A stretch of DNA of 64,000 nucleotides from UBA1858 sp965262455. Lineage in GTDB: Bacteria; Pseudomonadota; Gammaproteobacteria; UBA4575. The position numbers and the translations under genes were made by a program. Numbering within the stretch: position 1 is the stretch's first letter; each line of letters begins with the position of its first letter. Under the pieces are notes generated by a model. That model searched no databases, had not been told where the DNA came from, and saw only the letters and a program-made list of their open reading frames with translations. Location of the stretch: assembly GCA_965262455.1 (NCBI GenBank), contig CBDHFH010000008.1, forward strand, positions 372,001 through 436,000, read 5' to 3'. This document shows, piece after piece, positions 33,185 through 41,217 of the stretch.

Positions 33185-34213
33185 ATGTTATACCACAAAA
33201 ATCAAAATGTTACCGTAACAACCTCAGCGCGACTGCATTTGGGATTCGTCGATTTGGGCGGAGCATTAGGTAGAAAGTTTATCAGTGTGGGTGTCTCAAT
33301 TGACGGTTTTGCGACTCAGTTGTCGCTCAAATCGAGTAATAAATTTGAAGCCACGGGACCCTGCAGTGAAAGGGCGCTTGCCTATGCGCGTGAGCTGTAT
33401 GAGAAATGGAATTTAGATGGCGGCTGCAGTATCACGGTTTCTGAGTCTATTCCTCAGCATGCGGGACTGGGTTCAGGTACCCAACTTGCTCTTAGCGTTG
33501 GGACGGCAGTGGCTAAACTCTATGATATTGATATGGATACCGTCGGTATCGCCCAGGAACTCAACAGAGGTGCGCGATCAGGCATCGGTATCGCTGCATT
33601 TGACCAAGGTGGGTTAATTGTGGATGGGGGTCGTGGGGTCAATACCCGTGTTCCACCCACGATTGCTCGTCATCCATTTCCAGAAGCATGGCGAATATTA
33701 ATAATTGAGGATCGAAGTGATTTGGGTTTACACGGTGCGTCTGAATCTGATGCATTCACGACACTGCCGAGGTTTTCTGATGCCTGTGCTGGATATTTAT
33801 CCAGACAAGTATTAGCCAGAATCCTCCCCGGAATGATAGAAAATAATATTCATGAATTTGGCATTGGAGTGCGAGAGATTCAGCAACGCGTGGGAGATTA
33901 TTTTGCGCCGGCACAAGGAGGACGCTACACTAGTGAAGCTGTCGCAGAGATCATTGAATATCTGATAAGTAAAGATATACCAGGCGTAGGGCAGAGTTCG
34001 TGGGGGCCGACTGGCTTCGCTTTCTTTGAAAGTGATTTAGCTGCGCACTCAGTATTAAAAGAGCTGCAAAGTAAATTTTCGCATTTACATCAATTAAGTT
34101 ATAAAGTGGTGCAAGGGAATAATTCAGGTGCCAATATAACGATTGCTGACGAAGAAAAGCAGCCAGAAGTTAATCAAGGCGAGAGTCATAATACCGGCAA
34201 AAAAATCGGTTAA
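33185..34213 (+). CDS. mptG: Beta-ribofuranosylaminobenzene 5'-phosphate synthase
   Basis: Condenses 4-hydroxybenzoate or pABA with PRPP, the first committed step of H4MPT biosynthesis. GHMP-kinase fold: SARLHLGFVDLGGALGRKF at the start and the glycine-rich loop IPQHAGLGSGTQLALSVG, then GARSGIGIAAFDQGGLIVDGG, a hallmark of RFAP synthases. The length of 342 residues fits. It heads the rightward C1 cluster; a 99-base gap precedes mtdB. The pabB gene at 43929 could supply its aromatic substrate. Confidence 0.93.
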   Translation: MLYHKNQNVTVTTSARLHLGFVDLGGALGRKFISVGVSIDGFATQLSLKSSNKFEATGPCSERALAYARELYEKWNLDGGCSITVSESIPQHAGLGSGTQLALSVGTAVAKLYDIDMDTVGIAQELNRGARSGIGIAAFDQGGLIVDGGRGVNTRVPPTIARHPFPEAWRILIIEDRSDLGLHGASESDAFTTLPRFSDACAGYLSRQVLARILPGMIENNIHEFGIGVREIQQRVGDYFAPAQGGRYTSEAVAEIIEYLISKDIPGVGQSSWGPTGFAFFESDLAAHSVLKELQSKFSHLHQLSYKVVQGNNSGANITIADEEKQPEVNQGESHNTGKKIG

Positions 34214-34312
34214 ATACATTCAGATCTTCCAATTAAATAAATACACACTTACACAAGCTGTTTGCAGGTGAGTAAGTAAATTAGTGCGATAATATTTTAA
34301 GAGAGAAAAATT

Positions 34313-35218
34313 ATGGAAAAGGCATACATACTACACATGATTACTGCGGCGAAGAACTTAAGCCCCTTCGATGTAAACATGGCTATTGACGCTGGCTGGA
34401 CTCACTGTATTCCCTATATCTCTGTTGAGAATGATGAGGTACAAGCTTTGGTGCAGGACGCGATTTTTTCACGCGGTCCGAGTGGGGTAAAAAGAACGGG
34501 TATATTCTTCGGTGGTCGTGATATGCACGATGCGATGGAAATGATGAAAGTATGTGAAAAATCAATGGTACCTCCATTTGAGGTTTCCGCTTTTGCTGAC
34601 CCCAGCGGTGCGTTCACAACCGCGGCAGGGATGTTAGCTGCGGTAGAAAAAGCTCTTAAAGATAAATTTGATACCGATCTTACTGGCAAGAAAGTCGCGG
34701 CATTGGGCGGTACCGGTCCAGTTGGGATGGCGGGTGCAGTGATTGCAGCTAAAGCAGGCGCCGATGTGACTATCTTTGGACGGCAAAAGGATAAATCTCA
34801 ACGTATTGCAGGTATTTGTAATGCGGAATATGGCGCGGATCAGACAAATATAAAAGGTGAAGCCATTGATACTCTGGATTCAATCATAGCTGATATTGAT
34901 GTGATTTTAGCGACGGCATCTGCAGGCGTCGAAGTAATGAGTAAAGAGCTAGTGCTTAAAGCTACCAGCATGAAAGTTGCCGCGGATGTTAATGCTGTGC
35001 CTCCTTCCGGTATTGCTGGCTTAGGCGTGATGGATGATGCAGAGCCCGTAGACGATTCACCAAGTGGAGCCGTGGGCATTGGTGCATTGGCAATTGGTAA
35101 TGTTAAATATCAAACCCAGAATATTCTTCTCAAACAAATGTGTGAACAAGACAAGCCAGTCTACTTACACTTTGAGCATGCTTTTGAGGTAGCGCGTAAT
35201 TACGTTAGCAAGAAGTAA
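34313..35218 (+). CDS. mtdB: NAD(P)-dependent methylene-H4MPT dehydrogenase
   Basis: Oxidises methylene-H4MPT to methenyl-H4MPT, giving NAD(P)H. The Rossmann motif GGTGPVGMAGAVIAAKAGADV is followed by an NADP-compatible loop (IFGRQKDKSQR). The N-terminal pterin-binding part reads SPFDVNMAIDAGWTHCIPY. The 301-residue length matches MtdB. A good ribosome site (AAGAGAG) precedes the ATG. Its last codons overlap the N-terminal coding part of the following ATP-grasp gene if that gene starts at AUU 35199. Confidence 0.95.
   Translation: MEKAYILHMITAAKNLSPFDVNMAIDAGWTHCIPYISVENDEVQALVQDAIFSRGPSGVKRTGIFFGGRDMHDAMEMMKVCEKSMVPPFEVSAFADPSGAFTTAAGMLAAVEKALKDKFDTDLTGKKVAALGGTGPVGMAGAVIAAKAGADVTIFGRQKDKSQRIAGICNAEYGADQTNIKGEAIDTLDSIIADIDVILATASAGVEVMSKELVLKATSMKVAADVNAVPPSGIAGLGVMDDAEPVDDSPSGAVGIGALAIGNVKYQTQNILLKQMCEQDKPVYLHFEHAFEVARNYVSKK
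35186..35201 (+). promoter_or_regulatory. Ribosome site and probable AUU start of the ATP-grasp gene
   Basis: GAGGT at 35186-35190 is 8 bases before an in-frame ATT at 35199-35201, inside the end of mtdB. The frame has a stop (TAG) at 35190-35192, so the gene cannot begin further upstream, and no ATG, GTG or TTG occurs before the conserved N-terminal strand. AUU is a known rare start codon (infC). Confidence 0.5.
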
Positions 35219-36362
35219 TCCGCTAATCATAATTTCCCATTCGGCACGTGCGCTGGCTCAGTCAGCCACCAGAGCCGGGTGGGATGTCATCACCGTGGAT
35301 GGCTTTGCCGATCTCGACACTATTGAAGTTTCATCGTCTAGTTGGTGTCTACCATTAGATTCAGGTGCATTTGTACAAAATCAACTCGACGCATGTTTAT
35401 CAAGGCTTAAGTCATGCCGCCAAACAGCTGGAGTGCTGTTGGGGGCTGGTGCAGAGCATCTTGCACAATGGATTGAACAGGAAACCGAGTGGACTATCTT
35501 CGGTAATTCCTCATCGACAATACAGGCGATCAATCAGCCAAAAAGTTTCTTTCAAGGTCTAACTCAACTGGGAGTAAAATATCCTGAGGTGTTGTTTGAT
35601 AGCAGCCCTAATCCGGACCCAACGGGATGGATATTTAAACTGGCAGATTCTTGTGGCGGTGTAGGTATCACCAGAGAGCCCTTAGCTGCATTTGATGGCA
35701 CAGGCTATTGGCAACGCGAACTTTCAGGACAGCCTATCTCCGCGTTATATATCACTGATGGTGAACATCATCATTGCATAGGACTGAATACCTTGTCGGT
35801 TCTGGCCATTGATGAAAATCACCCCTATGTCTATCTAGGCGCTAACTCAAATACAAAGTTAAATAATTATTTATTAATAGAAATAGATAAATATGCTCGA
35901 AAAATTATAGATCACTTTAACTTAATCGGTATCTTTAGTTTGGATATGGTGATATCACAAACTAGTATGGAGACTAGTGAAGATGCCCAGCAAGAAGTCT
36001 ATGTGCTAGAGGTGAATCCACGAATTTCAGCCAGTTATGAACTCTATGAACGCATTAATGCGAATTTGAATTTGGTTGACGAGCACATCAGAGTATGTGA
36101 GGGTGTGGCCGACCCTATTTTTACCCGCATTGATGCAGCCCTGCCAAGTTCTGTATCAAGCTATCGTGTTGTTTATGCAGGTAAAGATACGGTTATCGCG
36201 GCGCATGATTGTTGGCCGGAATGGTGCCAGGATTTACCCGAGGCGGGTCGCTCAATCAAGTGTGGGGAGCCCATTTGCAGTATTTATGCAGATGCTGATC
36301 AAGGTGACATAAACCTACTGCTTGAAGAACGCGAGAAAATAATAATAAATAAAATTAAATAG
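35199..36362 (+). CDS. ATP-grasp protein of the H4MPT gene cluster
   Basis: ATP-grasp ligase-like protein of unknown substrate found with methylotroph C1 genes. The first conventional start is GTG at 35295, but in-frame translation upstream reads PLIIISHSARALAQSATRAG and then WDVITVDGFADLDT, which is the expected first strand-helix-strand of the pre-ATP-grasp domain. The true start is therefore upstream, probably AUU at 35199 (387 residues). The ATP-grasp core shows WIFKLADSCGGVGI and a metal site VYVLEVNPRISASYELYE. It lies between mtdB and mch, so a role in cofactor synthesis, perhaps glutamylation, is likely (inference). A sequence error hiding a start is an alternative. Confidence 0.8.
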   Translation: MTLARSNPLIIISHSARALAQSATRAGWDVITVDGFADLDTIEVSSSSWCLPLDSGAFVQNQLDACLSRLKSCRQTAGVLLGAGAEHLAQWIEQETEWTIFGNSSSTIQAINQPKSFFQGLTQLGVKYPEVLFDSSPNPDPTGWIFKLADSCGGVGITREPLAAFDGTGYWQRELSGQPISALYITDGEHHHCIGLNTLSVLAIDENHPYVYLGANSNTKLNNYLLIEIDKYARKIIDHFNLIGIFSLDMVISQTSMETSEDAQQEVYVLEVNPRISASYELYERINANLNLVDEHIRVCEGVADPIFTRIDAALPSSVSSYRVVYAGKDTVIAAHDCWPEWCQDLPEAGRSIKCGEPICSIYADADQGDINLLLEEREKIIINKIK

Positions 36363-36386
36363 TTAACAAATTAAGCTAGAAATAAA

Positions 36387-37358
36387 ATGAATTATAAGCC
36401 AAGTATTAATGCACTTACCCAGCCCATTGTTGAATCACTGATTCGTCAATCTGATGTATTACGCATTGGTGTCCAACAGGAGGATACCAGTGGCGCAACA
36501 ATTATCGATGCTGGCATCAATCATCCAGGTGGTCTAGAAGCGGGTCGCTTAGTGAGTGAGATCTGTCTGGGGGGGTTGGGACATGTGTCACTGACGCATA
36601 CCAACACAGCGCCACAGTGGCCTTTGTCTATATACGTGCATACGACTAATCCTGTGTTGGCCTGTTTAGGCAGTCAATATGCGGGTTGGCAGCTGTCTCA
36701 TGGCGAGGGTAAAGAGGCCTTCTATGCGCTTGGTTCTGGCCCGGGTCGAGCAGCTTCCCTGCGTGAACCACTTTACGAAGAATTAGCTTATGCCGATAAA
36801 GCCGAGCATGTGTGTATTGTCATGGAAGTTGATAAAAATCCACCTGCCGAACTATTAATGAAAATGGCCGAACAATGTGGAGTTGCTATAGAAAATTTAA
36901 CTGTGATTCTTACTCCAACCAAGAGTTTAGCGGGAGTTGTTCAGGTTGTGGCTAGAGTGCTTGAAACTGCTCTTCACAAAGCACATGAACTTAAGTTTCC
37001 ATTAGAGAATATTATTGATGGTGCCGGCAGTGCGCCTTTGTGCCCACCGATACCAGACTTTGTGCAAGCAATGGGTCGAACCAATGATGCAATTCTATTT
37101 GCGGGCAGAGTGCAATTATATGTCACAGGCTCAGACGATGATGCTAAAGCGCTGGCGACAGATTTACCTTCAAATACTTCCAAAGATTATGGCAAGCCGT
37201 TTGCGAAAGTATTTGCGGATGCGAAATATGATTTCTACCAAATTGACCAAATGCTATTCAGTCCTGCACAAGTCAGCGTCACTGCTGTGGAGAGTGGAAA
37301 TACTTTCTTTGCTGGGGAAGTAAATCTCGATCTATTGCAAGAATCATTTGGTGGCTAA
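36387..37358 (+). CDS. mch: Methenyl-H4MPT cyclohydrolase
   Basis: Hydrolyses methenyl-H4MPT to formyl-H4MPT in the formaldehyde oxidation route. Family segments are INHPGGLEAGRLVSEICLGGLG, SQYAGWQLSHGEGKEAFYALGSGPGRA, and DGAGSAPLCPPIPDFVQAMGRTNDAILFAG. The length of 323 residues is as in archaeal and bacterial Mch. It overlaps the next gene by 8-11 bases, so the two are translated together. Confidence 0.97.
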   Translation: MNYKPSINALTQPIVESLIRQSDVLRIGVQQEDTSGATIIDAGINHPGGLEAGRLVSEICLGGLGHVSLTHTNTAPQWPLSIYVHTTNPVLACLGSQYAGWQLSHGEGKEAFYALGSGPGRAASLREPLYEELAYADKAEHVCIVMEVDKNPPAELLMKMAEQCGVAIENLTVILTPTKSLAGVVQVVARVLETALHKAHELKFPLENIIDGAGSAPLCPPIPDFVQAMGRTNDAILFAGRVQLYVTGSDDDAKALATDLPSNTSKDYGKPFAKVFADAKYDFYQIDQMLFSPAQVSVTAVESGNTFFAGEVNLDLLQESFGG

Positions 37359-38250
37359 CAGTTGTGCAGACATTGCCATAGTCACCGATGATCCAGGTTG
37401 GCATGGCAAGCAACTGCTTCAAGTCCTCAACAAGCGAGGTTACCACCCTCAATTTGTAAGATTACAAGATTGCCACTTTGATTTAAGTGCGGACTCTTTG
37501 CCAATTACATTGCCAGGTTTTAGCGAGCTGCCAAAAGCGGTTTTTGTAAGAGGGGTGCCCGGAGGAAGTCTTGAACAAGTGGTTTACTATCTGGATGTCC
37601 TGCATGGCTTAGAATATCTTGGTGTGCCAGTGTTTAATAATACGCACGCTCTTGAGCGCAGTGTAGATAAAGGTATGACCTCATTTCTCTTGAGAAGTCA
37701 TGATATACCAACGCCAAATTCATTTTTTAGCAGTGACTTACATTATATTAATAATAAAATACATGAGCTTTTGGATAGAGGGCATGAGCTTGTCCTGAAG
37801 CCAATTTTTGGTTCACAGGGCAAAGGTGTGCAACGCATCAGCAGTAAGTGCGATTTTATCGACCATACATTTATTCATGGCGTGATGTATGTGCAAGACT
37901 ATATCGATGCGGGTCACCAAGTAGGTGTCGATTATCGTGTGTTTATTGTTGCTGGTGAAATCATTGCGAGTATGAAACGCACTGGCGAGAGCTGGATTAC
38001 CAATGTTGCGCAAGGTGGCAAAGTCGAGGCAATCAAGCTTGAAGACACCATTGAAAGCATAGCGCTAGAAGCAGTCCGAGCGACTGGATTGGATTATTCC
38101 GGTGTCGATTTGATACAAGACAAACATGGAAAATTCTGGGTGACCGAAGTGAATAGCGTTCCGGCCTGGAAAGGACTGCAGCAAACGACCCACACTAATT
38201 TATCTGAAGTCATCGTGGACGGATTCTTATCTCATTGTGGGCTCGATTAG
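37348..38250 (+). CDS. RimK-like ATP-grasp ligase of the H4MPT cluster (Orf5 type)
   Basis: ATP-grasp protein of 300 residues. The N-terminus is CADIAIVTDDPGWHGKQLLQ, followed by the RimK-type substrate loop PKAVFVRGVPGGSLEQVVYYLDVL, the ATP-binding strand ELVLKPIFGSQGKGV, and the C-terminal metal site YSGVDLIQDKHGKFWVTEVN. RimK relatives add glutamate to cofactors or proteins; in this setting it could glutamylate H4MPT or methylofuran (inference). The start is TTG 37348 or GTG 37351, both overlapping mch. The order mch, this gene, CitG-like, fae is the one described as mch-orf5-orf7-fae in Methylorubrum extorquens. Confidence 0.87.
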   Translation: MVANSCADIAIVTDDPGWHGKQLLQVLNKRGYHPQFVRLQDCHFDLSADSLPITLPGFSELPKAVFVRGVPGGSLEQVVYYLDVLHGLEYLGVPVFNNTHALERSVDKGMTSFLLRSHDIPTPNSFFSSDLHYINNKIHELLDRGHELVLKPIFGSQGKGVQRISSKCDFIDHTFIHGVMYVQDYIDAGHQVGVDYRVFIVAGEIIASMKRTGESWITNVAQGGKVEAIKLEDTIESIALEAVRATGLDYSGVDLIQDKHGKFWVTEVNSVPAWKGLQQTTHTNLSEVIVDGFLSHCGLD

Positions 38251-38253
38251 GTC

Positions 38254-39117
38254 ATGGATGATCGTCAACTTCGTTATCAGGAACTATATCAACAGGCTTG
38301 CTTGCTGGAATTAAAAGCAATTAAGCCGGGTAATGTTGGCTACCATGCTGATGGTCATGGTATGAAAGTTGAGCAGTTTGAAATTAGCGCTGCAGAATCA
38401 GCGCTAGGTCTCTTTGAGGCTAACTTAAGTGTCGGCGAACGCATTTATAACGCGGTGAATAAAACGCATCATGCGGTTGGTGATAATACAAATCTCGGTA
38501 TAGTGTTGTTATGTGCACCAATTGCTGCTGCGTTAGAGTTTGGGAATGATCCTAAGCAATTGCGAAGCAGACTTGAGAAAATACTCGAACAATTAACACT
38601 AGCTGATGCTGAATTTGCATATCGCGCCATTCGATTAATGATGCCTGGTGGGATGGGAGAGGTTGAAGAGCAAGATATAACCAGTCAGCCCACAGTGACT
38701 CTGCTTGAAGCAATGCAAATCGCCGCGGATAAAGATCGTATCGCCTATCAATATGCATGCAAATACGATGATATTTTTGCACATAATTTGCCTATTTATT
38801 GGCGTTATCTCGAAAAATGGCATAGTGCTCAGTGGGCCGCCACCGCAGTCTATCTGAGCCAGTGGCTGCGTGTTCCTGACAGTCTAATAATTCGTAAAAA
38901 AGGTCTATTAAAAGCGCGGGAAATTAGTGATATGATTGCGCCTCTTGCCGGTAGTGTGCTGGCGTCTGAGGATCCAACCGACTACGTTTCGGAGTTATTA
39001 TCACTCGATAATGATTTGAAACGAGCAGGAATAAATCCGGGGACAACAGCAGATATCACGGTTGTGACATTGTTTGTCGCAATGCTTGAATCTGAAACAT
39101 CAGCGGCTGAGTGTTAG
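38254..39117 (+). CDS. CitG/MdcB-like triphosphoribosyl-dephospho-CoA synthase homologue (Orf7 type)
   Basis: Protein of 287 residues with CitG-family landmarks: QACLLELKAIKPGNVGYHADGHGM at the start, HHAVGDNTNLGIVLLCAPI, and the C-terminal NPGTTADITVVTLFVAML. CitG-type enzymes transfer a ribosyl group from ATP to dephospho-CoA; no citrate or malonate lyase genes are here. Homologues occur beside fae and mch in methylotrophs and are thought to serve H4MPT synthesis, possibly a ribosyl-phosphate transfer. It starts 4 bases after the RimK-like gene. Confidence 0.85.
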   Translation: MDDRQLRYQELYQQACLLELKAIKPGNVGYHADGHGMKVEQFEISAAESALGLFEANLSVGERIYNAVNKTHHAVGDNTNLGIVLLCAPIAAALEFGNDPKQLRSRLEKILEQLTLADAEFAYRAIRLMMPGGMGEVEEQDITSQPTVTLLEAMQIAADKDRIAYQYACKYDDIFAHNLPIYWRYLEKWHSAQWAATAVYLSQWLRVPDSLIIRKKGLLKAREISDMIAPLAGSVLASEDPTDYVSELLSLDNDLKRAGINPGTTADITVVTLFVAMLESETSAAEC

Positions 39118-39185
39118 GGACGAACCAAAGGTTGAGAGCTTACTAGTAGCTTTCATTAGGAGTGGCCCATAACTAAAATTTTTAT

Positions 39186-39217
39186 CGTAAATATTTACGG
39201 CTGTTTGTTAACAAACA
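39186..39217 (+). promoter_or_regulatory. Two adjacent perfect palindromes in front of fae
   Basis: CGTAAATATTTACG (39186-39199) and TGTTTGTTAACAAACA (39202-39217) are both perfect palindromes, separated by two bases and ending 25 bases before the fae ATG. They could be operator sites for a dimeric regulator, or RNA hairpins in the leader. No clear -35/-10 pair could be fixed nearby. Confidence 0.6.
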
Positions 39218-39242
39218 ATACTAATTAATTAGGAGAAATTAA

Positions 39243-39770
39243 ATGGCAGTAGTCAACAGAGTAATGGTTGGTGAGTCACTTGTGAATGACAATGACCCAT
39301 CTGGCACTATGGCAGAAATCGCTCACATCGACTTGTTAATGGGCCCACGCGGTTCAGCAGTTGAAACAGCATTCTGTAACGGTTTAGTAAACAACAAAGA
39401 TGGTTTTTCAACTTTATTAGCTGTTATTGCACCTAACCTTCCTTGTAAGCCAAACACAATGATGTTCAATAAAGTGACCATCAAAGGCGCTACTCAAGCA
39501 GTTCAAATGTTCGGTCCAGCTCAGGCTGCTGTTGCTAAAGCAGTTGCTGACAGTGTTGAAGACGGTACTATTCCAGCTGACGAAGCAGATGATATGTTCA
39601 TCTGTGTTGGTGTATTTATTCACTGGGAAGCAAAGAGCGACGAAGCTATCTACGAAAACAACTACAAAGCTGTTAAAGAGTCTATTGAGCGTGCTATCAA
39701 AGACGAGCCGAAAGCATCTACAGTGGTTGCACAAAAAGATACAGCGGAGCATCCATTCAAAGGATTCTAA
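39243..39770 (+). CDS. fae: Formaldehyde-activating enzyme
   Basis: Condenses formaldehyde with H4MPT to methylene-H4MPT, the entry of the pathway. The chain of 175 residues is highly typical: VGESLVNDNDPSGTMAEIAH near the N-terminus with the catalytic-region histidine, FCNGLVNNKDGFSTLLAVIAPNLPCKP, and VTIKGATQAVQMFGPAQAAV. An AGGAG ribosome site 7 bases before the ATG is the strongest in the cluster, in line with the high abundance of this enzyme in methylotrophs. It is preceded by two palindromes and followed by a strong terminator. Confidence 0.98.
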   Translation: MAVVNRVMVGESLVNDNDPSGTMAEIAHIDLLMGPRGSAVETAFCNGLVNNKDGFSTLLAVIAPNLPCKPNTMMFNKVTIKGATQAVQMFGPAQAAVAKAVADSVEDGTIPADEADDMFICVGVFIHWEAKSDEAIYENNYKAVKESIERAIKDEPKASTVVAQKDTAEHPFKGF

Positions 39771-39794
39771 GCCGTTTCAAAATTGTTGTTATAA

Positions 39795-39829
39795 ATACCT
39801 CGGATATAACAGTCCGAGGTATTTTTTTT
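39795..39829 (+). terminator. Intrinsic terminator after fae
   Basis: A perfect 10-base stem (ATACCTCGGA / TCCGAGGTAT) with an 8-base loop runs into eight T. It lies 25 bases after the fae stop codon. Confidence 0.93.
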
Positions 39830-40002
39830 GCCCAAAGAAAAGCTAATAATACTGAATCTAATAAGATCTATATTTTTACAGCAGTGTAGATTTATATATG
39901 CACATATATTGAGGCTAAATTTTAATAATGTGTGATGTTTCTACTTTCGATTTTGTTATTGTTCGTTTTACAATACGCATATCATAAAAAGATCTAAATT
40001 CT

Positions 40003-41217
40003 ATGAAGTGCCGCGAATGTCAAACAGATATCAGTCAAATCGATAATACTCATCTTGCTGAGTGTTGTGGGCTAACACTGCAAGAGTATGCGATTCGACA
40101 TCACATTTCCTTAGATTTATTAGTGAATGAATCGATGGTAAATGTGGATGATGAACTCTCATCATATGCGCTACCCGCAGATGAGCCCTCGGTGCATGCG
40201 CATTCAATTCTGCAGGCATTATTAGATACAAATTCATTAACTCAAGACAATGAGTTTTTATCCATGTCCTGCGATGTACGCAGACTGGATGAATTATTAT
40301 GGTATTTAAGAGCGCTGAGTGTATATGGCTTTCAATTCCGTCAAGAGTATTGTTATACCCAAACCAGTCACCGGGTAGTTTGCGAGAACAAAATCAAACT
40401 CCCAGAAAAGTATCAACATAAATTCTCTACGAATTTAAAGGCTATCGATTTTCCATTATATCTTTCGGTTGTCATTGCTCAATCTGCAGAACAGCGTAAA
40501 GGTTACTTGTTCTTATCTTTGCCTAATAGCCAATATACAGAGGCGTTACTTATTAGATTAAAGGATGAACACCAAATACGCTGGATATTACTTGAAAATG
40601 AAGACAATATTCTAGTGCGTACTGAATCGTTAGAAGACGCGCAGCGTTTATTGAGCTTAGTTGAATCAAGCCTTAGTAGTATACCTTGTGTTAGCGAACG
40701 ATTTTATGCGCTGGGAGAGGAGGCGACAGTCAGTAAAGAATTAGTATTTGATTCAGCGCACTTTATTACTGATCATCCAGGAAAGTGTGAAAATCTACAT
40801 GGAGGCAGGTATACATTAAATGTCAAAATTAAAGACAGAATTGATCCGTTAACCGGATTTGTGATTGATTATGGTTGTCTTAAATCTATTGTCAAACAAC
40901 GCGTCATTGAGAGACTTGATCATCAGAATTTAAATTATGTTTGTTCTGATTTGGGTTGGCGCTCCAGTACTGAACTTTTAAATATCTTTATCTGGGAACA
41001 GCTAATTGATTATTTGCCAGGACTAATTGAGCTGCAAACGTTTGAAACAACTCAATCGTATTGTCAGTATCGTGGGCCTAGTTTAGAGCAAATGCAAAAG
41101 ACACAAATTGATAGTGGGCTAAAACATTTTTCAAAAGATGATCTTGGGCGTTCCTTATTGCGAAATCAGTTAAAAACGACTGATGCATCGAATAGCTTGA
41201 AGGTTATTAAGAAGTAA
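40003..41217 (+). CDS. Zinc-finger/PTPS-domain protein of the H4MPT cluster
   Basis: Protein of 404 residues in three parts. Residues 1-40 form a probable zinc finger (Cys3, Cys6, His17, Cys21: CRECQTDISQIDNTHLAECC). Residues about 45-240 are of unknown fold. Residues about 245-370 resemble 6-pyruvoyltetrahydropterin synthase/QueD: FDSAHF (His253), GKCENLHGGRY (Cys262, His266), DPLTGFVIDY, ERLDHQNLNY and the late glutamate in QTFETTQ. The usual LHGH metal site is LHGG here, so the third histidine ligand is missing. No queuosine genes are nearby; its place after fae suggests pterin chemistry for H4MPT. The function is not established. Confidence 0.78.
   Translation: MKCRECQTDISQIDNTHLAECCGLTLQEYAIRHHISLDLLVNESMVNVDDELSSYALPADEPSVHAHSILQALLDTNSLTQDNEFLSMSCDVRRLDELLWYLRALSVYGFQFRQEYCYTQTSHRVVCENKIKLPEKYQHKFSTNLKAIDFPLYLSVVIAQSAEQRKGYLFLSLPNSQYTEALLIRLKDEHQIRWILLENEDNILVRTESLEDAQRLLSLVESSLSSIPCVSERFYALGEEATVSKELVFDSAHFITDHPGKCENLHGGRYTLNVKIKDRIDPLTGFVIDYGCLKSIVKQRVIERLDHQNLNYVCSDLGWRSSTELLNIFIWEQLIDYLPGLIELQTFETTQSYCQYRGPSLEQMQKTQIDSGLKHFSKDDLGRSLLRNQLKTTDASNSLKVIKK

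Noticed and set aside
40741..41100. QueD of queuosine biosynthesis
   Set aside because: The domain is fused to a long N-terminal part, the LHGH metal site is altered and no other queuosine genes are near.
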